This document shows, piece by piece, positions 30,810 to 39,093 of a stretch of DNA of 64,000 bases. Both the position numbers and the translations under genes were made by a program. The stretch comes from Marinithermus hydrothermalis DSM 14884 (GTDB lineage Bacteria > Deinococcota > Deinococci > Deinococcales > Marinithermaceae): contig NC_015387.1 of NCBI RefSeq assembly GCF_000195335.1, forward strand, positions 744,001 to 808,000. The letters are read 5' to 3'. The notes below the pieces were generated by a model. It saw only the letters and a program-made list of their open reading frames with translations. It was not told the origin of the DNA and made no database searches. Positions within the stretch are counted from its first letter, which is position 1. Each line of letters starts with the position of its first letter.

Positions 30810-31027
30810 GGGCCCCCCCGGCGTAGCTCCTCCAGGAGGGTTTGGGCTTCCCGGACGGCCTCCTCGAGCAAAGCGGCTAGACGCTCGTCCTCCAGATACA
30901 CCGCACGCCACGCCAGGTACACGAGCCGCTCCCCGCGCGGGTCATCCTCAAGCGTTTCAGCAAGTTCGGCCAGGGTTTCGGGGTCTTGCTGCTCAATGAA
31001 AGCTTCCAGAAGCGCGGTCAGCTCCAC
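30806..31027 (-). CDS. Small acidic helical protein of unknown function
   Basis: 73 residues from a GTG, predicted all-helical and strongly acidic (MELTALLEAFIEQQDPETLAELAETLEDD). Not recognised. The short divergent gap with a -10-like TACGAT 6 nt before the GTG and coding-type third-position GC support a real gene. It may belong with its divergent neighbour, which is also a short helical protein. Confidence 0.6.
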   Translation of the reverse strand: MELTALLEAFIEQQDPETLAELAETLEDDPRGERLVYLAWRAVYLEDERLAALLEEAVREAQTLLEELRRGGP

Positions 31028-31033
31028 GCGCTT

Positions 31034-31043
31034 ATCGTATACT
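31034..31043. promoter_or_regulatory. Overlapping divergent -10 boxes
   Basis: In a 23-bp gap between two divergent GTG starts, TATACT (31038-31043, plus) lies 7 nt before the right-hand start and TACGAT (31034-31039, minus) lies 6 nt before the left-hand start. Both messages would be leaderless and the two -10s share two bases, so the promoters should compete. Confidence 0.55.
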
Positions 31044-31050
31044 CGGCAGC

Positions 31051-31350
31051 GTGCGGGATGTGCTGGATCGAGCCGCGAAAGAGCTGGATCGGGTGCGCCG
31101 CCTGCCCCCTGAAAAGGGAATCGCGGTGATTCAGGAGGCGTTGGCCCTTTTGGAGGCAGTGCCTCCAGGGCGGGAGCGCGACGGTATGATGGCCCTCGCG
31201 TACCTTAGGTTGGCGCAGCTTAAGCAACGGTTGGGGAAAAGCGAGGAGGCAGAACGCGCGTTTTGGGTAGGGTTCAGCTACGCTCGCACCTCTGGAGAGG
31301 TGCGGGTGCGTCGCTTCGCGGAGCGCTTGAAGGAGGAGTTTGATGCCTGA
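31051..31350 (+). CDS. Small TPR-like helical protein of unknown function
   Basis: 99 residues from GTG. All-helical with a TPR-like repeat pattern (YLRLAQLKQRLGKSEEAERAF). Leaderless start after TATACT. Its 3' end overlaps the DUF420 gene by 8 bp, so the two are co-transcribed. Partner and role unknown. Confidence 0.65.
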   Translation: MRDVLDRAAKELDRVRRLPPEKGIAVIQEALALLEAVPPGRERDGMMALAYLRLAQLKQRLGKSEEAERAFWVGFSYARTSGEVRVRRFAERLKEEFDA

Positions 31351-31780
31351 TGTGATCGGTCTGCTCGCGGTTTGGAGCATCGTGATCAGCGGCGGGTTTT
31401 TGCTTTTGGGGGTGGGCTTGATCCGGCGCGGGAACGTGCGCTGGCACCACCGCGCCATGCTGACGGCCACGGTCTTCGCGGCGCTGTTTCTGGTGTTTTA
31501 CCTGGCGAAATGGGCGCTTATAGGTACGACCCGGTACGCGGGGCCCGAGGCGTGGCGCGCGGCTTATTACTTCGTTCTCTTCACGCACACGCTGCTCGCC
31601 GCCGTGAACGGCCCCCTTGCTCTTGTAGTGCTGTACAACGCCTTTAAGGGAAGGTTTGACCGGCATAAGGCCTGGGCGCGCTGGACGGTCCCGATCTGGT
31701 TATACGTGGCCTTGAGCGGCTGGATCATCTACGTGGTGCTGAGGCTGTACGGGGAGAAGGCAGACGGGATCGCGTTTTAA
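31343..31780 (+). CDS. DUF420 membrane protein
   Basis: 145 residues from the ATG at 31343 with AAGGAGG upstream (a TTG three bases earlier is also possible). Four hydrophobic segments; HHRAMLTATVFAALFLVFY and the FTHTLLAA His motif match the DUF420 family. Members often sit near cytochrome oxidase assembly genes; no such genes are adjacent here. Confidence 0.85.
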   Translation: MPDVIGLLAVWSIVISGGFLLLGVGLIRRGNVRWHHRAMLTATVFAALFLVFYLAKWALIGTTRYAGPEAWRAAYYFVLFTHTLLAAVNGPLALVVLYNAFKGRFDRHKAWARWTVPIWLYVALSGWIIYVVLRLYGEKADGIAF

Positions 31781-31799
31781 CCGGGACTAGCGGAGAGCG

Positions 31800-31827
31800 A
31801 AACCCCCAGCACCTCCGCTGGGGGTTT
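31800..31827. terminator. Two-way terminator between DUF420 gene and tRNA-fMet
   Basis: AAACCCCCAGC/GCTGGGGGTTT, 11-bp stem with 6-nt loop, placed between converging transcripts. A short T-run follows on each strand. Confidence 0.8.
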
Positions 31828-31834
31828 CCGTTTC

Positions 31835-31911
<77 letters not shown>

Positions 31912-31923
31912 TCACCGCTGCTT

Positions 31924-31952
31924 AATGTAGCAGACACACAAATTCTTGTCAA
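31924..31952 (-). promoter_or_regulatory. Promoter of tRNA-fMet
   Basis: Minus-strand TTGACA (31947-31952) and TACATT (31924-31929), 17-bp spacing; transcription would begin a few bases before the mature 5' end at 31911. The nested transposon's 8-bp duplication begins 7 bp upstream of the -35. Confidence 0.8.
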
Positions 31953-32022
31953 GGGAAATGGAAATCGGGGTCATGTAAAAAACTCGGTTGAGTAAGAGGG
32001 GAGCCCTTAGTCTGGTTCTGCC

Positions 32023-33171
32023 ATGAAGCCGACTGAGGACTCCCCGAGCTCCATCGTACCCTGTCCCCACTGCGGAGCCACCCGTGAGGAGAGCGGGGGC
32101 TACCGCAGACGCAAGCTGCGCACCTTTCGGGGCATCCAGGAAGTCAGAGTCAAACGGATCCGCTGCGCCCAATGCAAGCGCCAGAAACGAGCTCTCTACC
32201 CGGAGGACTGCCCTAGAAGCCGCTGGTACGCGATCTCCATCCAGGAGCACTTCCTCATCCTCGCAAGCCATCGCGCCCCTGAAAGCGTCCAAAACGATCT
32301 CGCCAAGAACCTGGGCTTCCCCCTCGCCCGTCCCACCCGCCTCCGCTGGCTCAGGTCCGCGGGGGCCAGGGCCAAACGGCTCCTTCAGCGGGAGAACCGT
32401 CTTCTCCGAGGGCGGGTGTACTGGGGGAGTGTGGATGAATGGGCCTTTGGCCGGGGCCCCAAGGGGTACGGGTACCTTTACTTTGAGGCTTGGACGGGTT
32501 GCCCGCTGTGGGGAGACCTTGGCCATCGGCGGCGTTACGAGCGGGTGCGGGAGCTCCTTTGGAGGTTACCTCCAAGGCTGGGGGTGGTTTCGGACGGGGC
32601 GCAGGAGGTAGGGGAGGCGTTGGGCTGGTTGGGGCGGAGGCTGCTTTGGGCCCGGTGCGCTTTCCACCTGATGCGGGAGGTACGGGCCAAGGTGGACCGG
32701 AAGGCGTGGGGGGAGATACGGGAGGGTCTGAGGGTGCTGCGGGGGCTTGGGCCTGGGGAGAGGGAGGCGTTCTTTTGGAAGGAGCTTCTGCCCCGGTGGG
32801 GTAAGGCCTTGGAGGGCTGGGTGCGGGCTTGGGAGGGGTTGCAGGAGGCTTGGGGGGCCGAGGTACCGCCTCCTTGGACAAACAACGTGGCGGAGGTAGG
32901 GCATGGGCGATTGTGGCGGCGGCGCAGGCGGAGGGTGTTGCGGAGCCTGGAGGTGGGGGAATCCTGGTTGATGGTGGGGCTTTACCGGATGCGGCATCGG
33001 CGGATTGGGGAAAAGAGCCCCTGGGAAAGGCTTACGGGAACTCTTTCCCCAGAGTGCTGGTGGAGGCCCCTGGTGGGGAGGATAAAAGGGTCAACTCAAA
33101 ACTTGCACCTCCCGCATATCCCGCATAAACCTTCACCCCCTCCCCCCGGCGGCCAGAGACCCAGGGCATAG
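32023..33171 (+). CDS. IS-A transposase, copy 3, with altered C-terminus
   Basis: 382 residues, same architecture as copy 2 including the IS-B-derived tail after GRIKGST. One further change (Ala for Thr in FPLARPTRL, residue 102). The catalytic residues are intact. Confidence 0.9.
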   Translation: MKPTEDSPSSIVPCPHCGATREESGGYRRRKLRTFRGIQEVRVKRIRCAQCKRQKRALYPEDCPRSRWYAISIQEHFLILASHRAPESVQNDLAKNLGFPLARPTRLRWLRSAGARAKRLLQRENRLLRGRVYWGSVDEWAFGRGPKGYGYLYFEAWTGCPLWGDLGHRRRYERVRELLWRLPPRLGVVSDGAQEVGEALGWLGRRLLWARCAFHLMREVRAKVDRKAWGEIREGLRVLRGLGPGEREAFFWKELLPRWGKALEGWVRAWEGLQEAWGAEVPPPWTNNVAEVGHGRLWRRRRRRVLRSLEVGESWLMVGLYRMRHRRIGEKSPWERLTGTLSPECWWRPLVGRIKGSTQNLHLPHIPHKPSPPPPGGQRPRA

Positions 33172-34287
33172 AGCTCCCGCAGGGCGACCTGCACCACGAG
33201 CTCAGGCAAGAGAACCCGCGCCGCCCGCTCCCTGGCCTCCCGCCAGCTTCCTTCCCCCTCCATGCCCACCCAGTGGGCCAACAGGTAGGCCAGAAGGGAA
33301 AGCACCAGAAAACGGTGCACCCCCAAAGCCGTCCGCTGCCCAAACTGCCCCAGGGAGAACTCGCTTTTCGCGGCGCGGAAGAAGTGCTCTATGGCAAACC
33401 GCCTCTTTCCCCAAGTGAGCGCCGTCCGGGGCGTGGCGGGAAAGGTGGCCACCACGTACCGCCACTCCCAGCCCCCTTGGGGCAGGGGGTAGCGGTACCA
33501 GGCCACCCAGACCGGGAAGGAAAGCCCCCAAAGGTAGACCCGGCTCCCCTGCCGCCTGAGGTCCCCAAGCCTCCCCCCTTCCCGCAGCCTCCGGTCCCGC
33601 CGCGTCCCCACCACCGCTTCAAAACCCAACCGCTTCACCCCGAAAAGGAACCGGGTGGTGCCAAAGGCCGCATCCGCGGCCACCCGTATCCGGAAGGCCC
33701 GGCGCATCCAGGGGGGCAGAGAGGCCAGGAGGCTTAGGGCCAGGCGGGAGAGGGCCTTCTCCCCCTTGCCCCGCCAGAGGCGGTAGGCCCAAGGGATGCG
33801 GAGGTCTCCGTAGACGAGGTAGAGGACCACCAGATGGAGTCCCCACTTGCCGTGAAAAAAGGAGAGGGGCAGGGGCCTGGAAACGGCCCCGCTTCTCCAG
33901 AGTGACTAGGTCCAGGACCACCAGGAGACGGGGCTTGGGGCCTTTTTTCTTTCTGGCCCGGTCCAGGGCTTTCTCGGCCTCTTTTCTTGCCAGGCGGATG
34001 AGAGCGCGGGTGGGCCAGGGGTAGCGGTTGAGGAAGCGAGAGAGGGCGGAGGGGGACTTGACCTGGCTGTGCTGGGGTCTGGCCTTGCCGTGGCCGTGGA
34101 GGAGGAGCAAGAGCAGGGCCTTGAGGGATTCCTGGAGGTGGGGGCTTGGCAAAAGGGCCAGGAGGGTCCAAAGTAGGGACAGGGCCGCTTGGGTCATGGC
34201 ACCCGTCATCAGACGGGAAACCAGCGGCCCCTTTCAAGTGGTCCTGGCGCATAGGTATCCCCAGGGTGCATAAGTGCAAGTTTTGAG
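33095..34287 (-). mobile_element. Insertion sequence IS-B inside IS-A, copy 3
   Basis: 1,193 bp, perfect 14-bp terminal repeats, flanked by TCAA (33091-33094 and 34288-34291). Confidence 0.92.
33096..34209 (-). pseudogene. IS-B transposase, copy 3, frameshifted
   Basis: One extra G in a G-run near 33871-33874 (minus-strand C-run in the codons after GRFQA) shifts the frame. The N-terminal part runs out of frame to 33619 and the C-terminal part is read in another frame from upstream of 33830. The two insertions found in copy 2 are absent here. Both copies therefore look inactive, through different lesions. Confidence 0.85.
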
Positions 34288-34452
34288 TCAACCGACTTTT
34301 TTACATGAGTCGGAAATCGTGGCGCCCCCGCGGAAGGATCGCGCGGCTCGAGCGGACGCGGAGCCCTCACAACGACCGAATCCCCTGAGCCTTTGGGGTA
34401 AGGCGACGAAACAGAACAGCGCGATAGGGCATGCATCCTCGCGAGGTCCTGT

Positions 34453-34458
34453 TAGAAT
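34453..34458 (+). promoter_or_regulatory. -10 box upstream of the TPR gene
   Basis: TAGAAT lies 34 nt before the ATG at 34493, and GGGAGG provides a ribosome binding site. This gene therefore has an ordinary leader. Confidence 0.45.
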
Positions 34459-34492
34459 AACCCAAAGGATGCCCGTACCGGGAGGCCATCTT

Positions 34493-35983
34493 ATGAAACG
34501 AGCCTGGTTGACCGCAGTAATATTCGGGGCCCTGGTGGCCTTTGCGGAACCTCAATCCACAGACCCTAGCGTTCTCGAGGCGCAGCTCCAACAAAACCCA
34601 TCCGATCTGCCTACCCGCATTGCCCTCGGCCGGGCCTACCTGGAGGCTGGACGGTACGAGGACGCGGCTCGGTTGTTTGAGGATGTACTGGCCCTGGATT
34701 ACAACAACTTCGCCGCGCATTTCGGTTTAGGGTTGGCGCACTACCGTCAAGGGAACCTCAAAGCCGCTCGTTTCGAGTTCGAGCAGCTTACCCACCTCTA
34801 CCCGGAGCGTTTTGAAGGATGGTACAACCTCGCGGTGGTCTACGCCCAAGCGAACAACTGGGAAGCCGCGACCGAAGCCTTCACCCGAGCGATTGAGTTG
34901 GGTGAGGCCCAGGACCTCGCCACTCCAGAGCTCAAGCAAGCTTACCTGGGCCTGGCCGAGGCGCACCGCAAACAAGGTCGGCCCGACCAGGCCGCCGAGG
35001 TCCTCAAGCGGGCCCTGGCCCGTTTTGAGGGAGACCTGGAGGTTACCTACCTCCTAGCGGAAAATCTCACCCTCGCAGGAGAAGCCCTCGAGGCTATCCC
35101 CCACCTGTACAGCGTGTTGCAGAAGGACCGGGGGCATGTGGCTGCCGTAAGCTTGCTGGCGGATATCTACGTGGGGCAGGGGCTTAGGGACCGGGCCTTG
35201 CGCGAGCTGGATCGCTCCCTCGCCCAGGCGGCGGACCCCCGCATCCAGGCCCAGCTCCTCTTAAAGAAGGCGTTGCTTCTCCAAGGCGCGCAACCCCATC
35301 AGAGCCGGGAGCTGCTCGAGCAGGCCGTTCAGCTTGACCCCGATTTGTGGCAGGCGCACTACAACCTGGGGGTCGCCTGGCTTAAGGCGGGGGACCCCAG
35401 CCGAGCGATGCAGTCCTTCCGCCTCGCGTACCGGCTGCAGCCCAACGAGCCGCGCGTCCTGCTGGGAATGGCGGTGGCGGCGGATCAGTTAGGGGAATCT
35501 GCCGAAGCGCTGCGCTTTGCTGGACTTGCTGCAGCGATCGCAGAGGGCAGGACCAAAGCGGAAGCCCTGGTGCTCATCGGGAAGAGCGCGTACCGGTTAG
35601 GGCGGTATGATGCGGCCCTCGAGGCCCTGGGGCAAGCGGTCGCGCTGGACGATCAGGACGGTCAGGCGTGGTTGTGGTTGGGACTCGCCGCTTACGCCGC
35701 GCGCGACTTTTCCCGAGCGGTGGAGGCCCTGGAGCGCGCGGTGGCGATCGATGGCTCCCTAACCGCCCGCATGAACCTAGGGGCGGCGTACCTCGCGGTT
35801 AAGCGCTTTTCGGACGCGGAGCGCGTCCTGACGCAGGTGGTGCTCGAGGACGCGAACAACGCGGAAGCCTGGTACAACCTAGGGTGGGCCCTTAAGGCGT
35901 TGGCTCGCGATCAAGAAGCCCTTCGCGCTTGGAAGAAGGCCCTCGAGCTAGGGTACGAACCGGCTCGTGGGCTGGTGGACTAG
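34493..35983 (+). CDS. Secreted or periplasmic TPR-repeat protein
   Basis: 496 residues. Signal peptide at 1-18 (MKRAWLTAVIFGALVAFA), then about twelve tetratricopeptide repeats (for example AHFGLGLAHYRQGNLKAARFEF and WYNLAVVYAQANNWEAATEAF) filling the rest. TPR arrays are protein-binding scaffolds. Position before a SPOR-domain gene suggests an envelope or cell-wall role. The ATG at 34493 is chosen because the open frame upstream runs into transposon sequence. Confidence 0.85.
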   Translation: MKRAWLTAVIFGALVAFAEPQSTDPSVLEAQLQQNPSDLPTRIALGRAYLEAGRYEDAARLFEDVLALDYNNFAAHFGLGLAHYRQGNLKAARFEFEQLTHLYPERFEGWYNLAVVYAQANNWEAATEAFTRAIELGEAQDLATPELKQAYLGLAEAHRKQGRPDQAAEVLKRALARFEGDLEVTYLLAENLTLAGEALEAIPHLYSVLQKDRGHVAAVSLLADIYVGQGLRDRALRELDRSLAQAADPRIQAQLLLKKALLLQGAQPHQSRELLEQAVQLDPDLWQAHYNLGVAWLKAGDPSRAMQSFRLAYRLQPNEPRVLLGMAVAADQLGESAEALRFAGLAAAIAEGRTKAEALVLIGKSAYRLGRYDAALEALGQAVALDDQDGQAWLWLGLAAYAARDFSRAVEALERAVAIDGSLTARMNLGAAYLAVKRFSDAERVLTQVVLEDANNAEAWYNLGWALKALARDQEALRAWKKALELGYEPARGLVD

Positions 35984-35990
35984 GAGCGTC

Positions 35991-36830
35991 ATGAGGTGGT
36001 TACGCGAAAACTGGATTGATGCGCTGGTGTTCAGCTTGTTCGCGCTGGTGGTGGTGGGCATCGTGCTCTTCTTGACCGGAGTGAACCCATTCCAGCGCGA
36101 AAGCCGCGCGGTGCGCGCCGCAACGCCTACTCCGCAGTCCCCGGCCACGGAGACGGTAGCCGCTCCCCCTACCGCGGCGCCCGCACCCCAGCCTCCCGCC
36201 GCGCCGGAATCCTCGCGGGAAGCCACGGCGACCGAACCCACGCCCGAGGCGCCTGCGGTCACGGTTCTACCACTGCCGCCCGCCATCGAGGAGGCTTCTC
36301 CGCCAAACCGCAGCGCGGGGGGGACGACCGTAGCCACGCGCCAGCCGCCAACGCCCAGCCCGTCCACCGTCACGCCCGCGCCAGCCGCTACCGAGCGAGA
36401 GGTGTTCCGCGTGGCGGTCGGGTCGTTCAGTAACCCGCAGAACGCTTTGCGGCTCGCGCAGAAGCTGGAAGAGGCGGGGTACCCGGTGCGCCTCGAGCCC
36501 ATCGGACGGCTCACGCGGGTTGTGGTGGGGCCGTACGCGGAGCGCGCTCAGGCGGAGGCCGCGCACCAAGCCCTGCGCCTGTACGAGCCCCAGATCTACA
36601 AGGGCGACTCCCCGGAGGTGGACGACACGTACTTCCAGGTGGGCGCGTACCGGGACCTCGCGGTAGCGGAGGCGCTCGTGAAGCGTTTGCGGGACGCGGA
36701 CTACCCGGTGGTGCTCTCGTACCGTTCCGGCCTCCTCCGGGTCTGGGTGGGGCCGCTCGCGCCGGAACAGGTGGAGGCCGTCCGGAACGGGCTTGAGGGC
36801 ATGGGTCTCGAGGTCGTGGAGGCGCGGTGA
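35991..36830 (+). CDS. SPOR-domain membrane-anchored protein
   Basis: 279 residues from the ATG at 35991 (AGGAG upstream). Short cytoplasmic N-terminus, one transmembrane helix (about 11-34), a Pro/Ala/Thr-rich linker (40-140), and two SPOR-like repeats (EVFRVAVGSFSNPQNALRLAQKL and DTYFQVGAYRDLAVAEALVKRL). SPOR domains bind denuded glycan strands at the division septum, so a role in cell division or wall remodelling is likely. Overlaps rex by 1 bp. Confidence 0.88.
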   Translation: MRWLRENWIDALVFSLFALVVVGIVLFLTGVNPFQRESRAVRAATPTPQSPATETVAAPPTAAPAPQPPAAPESSREATATEPTPEAPAVTVLPLPPAIEEASPPNRSAGGTTVATRQPPTPSPSTVTPAPAATEREVFRVAVGSFSNPQNALRLAQKLEEAGYPVRLEPIGRLTRVVVGPYAERAQAEAAHQALRLYEPQIYKGDSPEVDDTYFQVGAYRDLAVAEALVKRLRDADYPVVLSYRSGLLRVWVGPLAPEQVEAVRNGLEGMGLEVVEAR

Positions 36831-37483
36831 TGTCTAGGGAAACCCCGAAGATCCCGAACGCGACCATCTCCCGTTTGGTGACGTACTTGCGGATCCTGGA
36901 GAGCCTCGAGGAACGCGGCGTGAACCGCACCTCGAGCGAGCAGCTCGCGGAGGAGGCGCAGGTCACGGCGTTTCAGGTGCGTAAGGACCTCGCGTACTTT
37001 GGGAGTTATGGCACCCGGGGCGTGGGGTACACGGTTCAGGTGCTCAAGCGCGAGCTGCGCCAGATCCTGGGGCTGAACCGAAAGTGGGGGTTGTGCATCG
37101 TGGGGATGGGGCGTTTGGGGCAGGCGCTTGCGGACTACCCGGGGTTTGGGGAGACCTTTGAGCTTCGGGCGTTTTTTGATGTGGACCCGGAGAAGGTCGG
37201 GCAACGCATCCGCGGCATCGAGGTTCAGCACCTGAATGATCTGGCGCGTACCGTGGCGGAGCGGCACATCGAGGTGGGGTTGGTCACGGTGCCCGCCGAA
37301 GCCGCGCAGACGGTCGCGGACCAGCTGGTGGAGGCGGGCGTGCGCGGGATCTTGAATTTCGCGCCGGTGGTGCTCGAGGTGCCGAAGGAGGTCGCGGTGG
37401 AGTACGTGGACTTCCTTGCGGGCCTTTCCCGGTTGAGCTTTTTCATCCTAAACCCCAAGTGGAGAGAGGAGATGATGGGATGA
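36830..37483 (+). CDS. rex: Redox-sensing transcriptional repressor Rex
   Basis: 217 residues. N-terminal winged helix (TAFQVRKDLAYFGSYGTRGVGY is the Rex DNA-binding signature) and a Rossmann domain with the NADH motif CIVGMGRLGQALADY. Senses the NADH/NAD+ ratio and controls respiratory and fermentative genes. No clear Rex site was found near its own start. Start at ATG 36830; GTG at 36827 is the alternative. Confidence 0.95.
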   Translation: MSRETPKIPNATISRLVTYLRILESLEERGVNRTSSEQLAEEAQVTAFQVRKDLAYFGSYGTRGVGYTVQVLKRELRQILGLNRKWGLCIVGMGRLGQALADYPGFGETFELRAFFDVDPEKVGQRIRGIEVQHLNDLARTVAERHIEVGLVTVPAEAAQTVADQLVEAGVRGILNFAPVVLEVPKEVAVEYVDFLAGLSRLSFFILNPKWREEMMG

Positions 37484-38049
37484 AGCGCGTGCGTGGGCTT
37501 GTCGTGCTTGGGGCGCTGCTATTGATGGGCGTGTTGTCCGGGTGTGGGATGAACCTGGGCTTAGGAGATCCCTTGTATCGGGTGCAGTTCGACCCGGTCA
37601 GCTTTGGGTACGAGGTGACCCAGGATGGGATCCAGGTTGTGAGCAACCAGGCTCGGGTGCACGTGACGCCTGGTGCGCCGGGCGGGTGGCTCGAGGGGTA
37701 CGAGATCACGTACCTGGATCCGGACGGAAACGTGATTCGCGGGCAACCGAACGGGTTGGGTGACGCGAAGGTGCGGATTCCGCCGGGGTACGTTTGCACC
37801 GAGACGCCCGCCGAGACCTGCACCCTTTCTTCGCCGGACGTGGCCTTCGCACCGAACGCTTCCGATTGGTTCACCGGGATTAGTCTGGACGCGGATATCG
37901 TGAACCTGCACTTGGACGCGGTGAATAACGGGGCAGCCTCGATCAACTGGCGGGCGGTCATCACCTTCACCGCACGGACCGATACCGGGCAGACGGTCAC
38001 TTGGACGCAGACCGTGCGCATTCTGTACCCCTTGAGCCAGGGGCAGTAA
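37480..38049 (+). CDS. Putative lipoprotein
   Basis: 189 residues. Signal peptide with lipobox LSGC (Cys22), followed by a beta-sandwich-like region (YEVTQDGIQVVSNQARVHVTPGAPGGWLEGY). Contains a cysteine pair (VCTETPAETC). Not recognised as a family. The ATG overlaps the rex stop by 4 bp (37480-37483). Confidence 0.75.
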   Translation: MKRVRGLVVLGALLLMGVLSGCGMNLGLGDPLYRVQFDPVSFGYEVTQDGIQVVSNQARVHVTPGAPGGWLEGYEITYLDPDGNVIRGQPNGLGDAKVRIPPGYVCTETPAETCTLSSPDVAFAPNASDWFTGISLDADIVNLHLDAVNNGAASINWRAVITFTARTDTGQTVTWTQTVRILYPLSQGQ

Positions 38050-38056
38050 AACACAT

Positions 38057-38093
38057 CCCCAGGCCGCTGAACCAGAGCGGCCTGGGGTATACT
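38057..38093 (+). promoter_or_regulatory. Terminator hairpin fused to the -10 box of the next gene
   Basis: A 12-bp stem (38057-38068 with 38076-38087, CCCCAGGCCGCT arm) is followed at once by TATACTTTTT. TATACT (38088-38093) is 7 nt before the GTG at 38101. The same bases can serve as the terminator tail of the upstream lipoprotein gene and as the -10 of the polyprenyl synthase gene. Confidence 0.65.
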
Positions 38094-38100
38094 TTTTGCG

Positions 38101-39060
38101 GTGAATGCTGAGACGCTGACCCTGGATCTTGAAACCTCCTTGGGCCGCTTCGAGGCGCGCCTGCGCGAACTGGTGGACTCCGATGTGGAGTTCATTCGTT
38201 TGATTCAGGATGATCTGGTGACCGCTGGCGGGAAGCGGATCCGGCCCCGGTTGGTGTTGTTGGCCTCGCGGGCGCTCGGGGGGGTCCCTAGGGAGATGGA
38301 GTTGGCGCTGGCCGTCGAGCTGCTGCACTCGGCTACATTGCTGCACGATGACTTGGTGGATGACGCCGAGACCCGGCGTGGGCGCGAGGCCGCGTTTCGG
38401 AAGTACGGGAACGCGGTCTCGGTGCTTTCAGGGGATTACCTGCTTTCTCGGGTGCTGTACCTTTTAGCGGAGACCGGTCGCTTAGAGCTCGTGCGGCTTT
38501 TCGCTGACGTGGCGCGGCAGCTTGCGGAAGGGGAGGTTTTCCAGTTCCAGGTCGCGGCCTTGGGGGAGTATTCCAAGGCCAACTACGAGCGGATCATCGC
38601 AGGCAAGACGGCTGCCTTGATGCGCGCCTGCACCGAGGGGGTGGCCCTGCTCGCTGACGCGGCACCTATGGTGCGCGAGGCGTTGCGGCGCTTCGGGTAC
38701 GAGTACGGCATGGTCTTCCAGATGCGCGACGACTACCTGGACTTGATGGGGGACGGGCAGGTGCTGGGCAAACCCGTCGGGGGGGATGTACGCGAGGGTA
38801 AGGTCACCTTGATCACGCTGCACCTCCTCGAGCGCGCTGCTGAAGAAGTCGGGCCGATCCTGGCCCGCCGGGCTGCGAAACCGGGGGATATCGCGCGGTT
38901 GCGAGAGCTGGCCATCGCGACGGGCGCGGCGGAGGCGGTCGTGGAGGCGATTACCGCGCGCGCCGAACAGGCCGTCGCGGCCCTTGATCCGCTGCCCGAC
39001 TCGCCGGCAAAAGCGCAGCTTATCGAGCTTGCCCGTTCGGAAGTTCGCCGGGTTCGGTAG
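38101..39060 (+). CDS. Long-chain polyprenyl diphosphate synthase
   Basis: 319 residues from a leaderless GTG. First Asp-rich motif LLHDDLVDDAETRRG (DDxxD) and second MRDDYLDLMGD. It adds isopentenyl units to an allylic diphosphate to make the menaquinone side chain (hepta- or octaprenyl). Chain length depends on residues before the first motif (LLHSATL), where no bulky stop residue is obvious, in line with a long product. Confidence 0.92.
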   Translation: MNAETLTLDLETSLGRFEARLRELVDSDVEFIRLIQDDLVTAGGKRIRPRLVLLASRALGGVPREMELALAVELLHSATLLHDDLVDDAETRRGREAAFRKYGNAVSVLSGDYLLSRVLYLLAETGRLELVRLFADVARQLAEGEVFQFQVAALGEYSKANYERIIAGKTAALMRACTEGVALLADAAPMVREALRRFGYEYGMVFQMRDDYLDLMGDGQVLGKPVGGDVREGKVTLITLHLLERAAEEVGPILARRAAKPGDIARLRELAIATGAAEAVVEAITARAEQAVAALDPLPDSPAKAQLIELARSEVRRVR

Positions 39061-39093
39061 TATAATCCGCCGTGGTGAGCCAAGGAGGTCGGC

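Larger units (their letters stand above)
31968..34311 (+). mobile_element. Nested transposon, copy 3: IS-A carrying IS-B
   Basis: 2,344 bp, IS-A ends, flanked by a perfect 8-bp duplication GGAAATCG (31960-31967 and 34312-34319). IS-B occupies 33095-34287 at the same internal site and orientation relative to IS-A as in copy 2. Copies 2 and 3 lie in inverted orientation, 7.2 kb apart. Inserted between the tRNA-fMet promoter and the upstream TPR gene; 34320-34452 is the remaining intergenic DNA and shows no gene. Confidence 0.95.
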
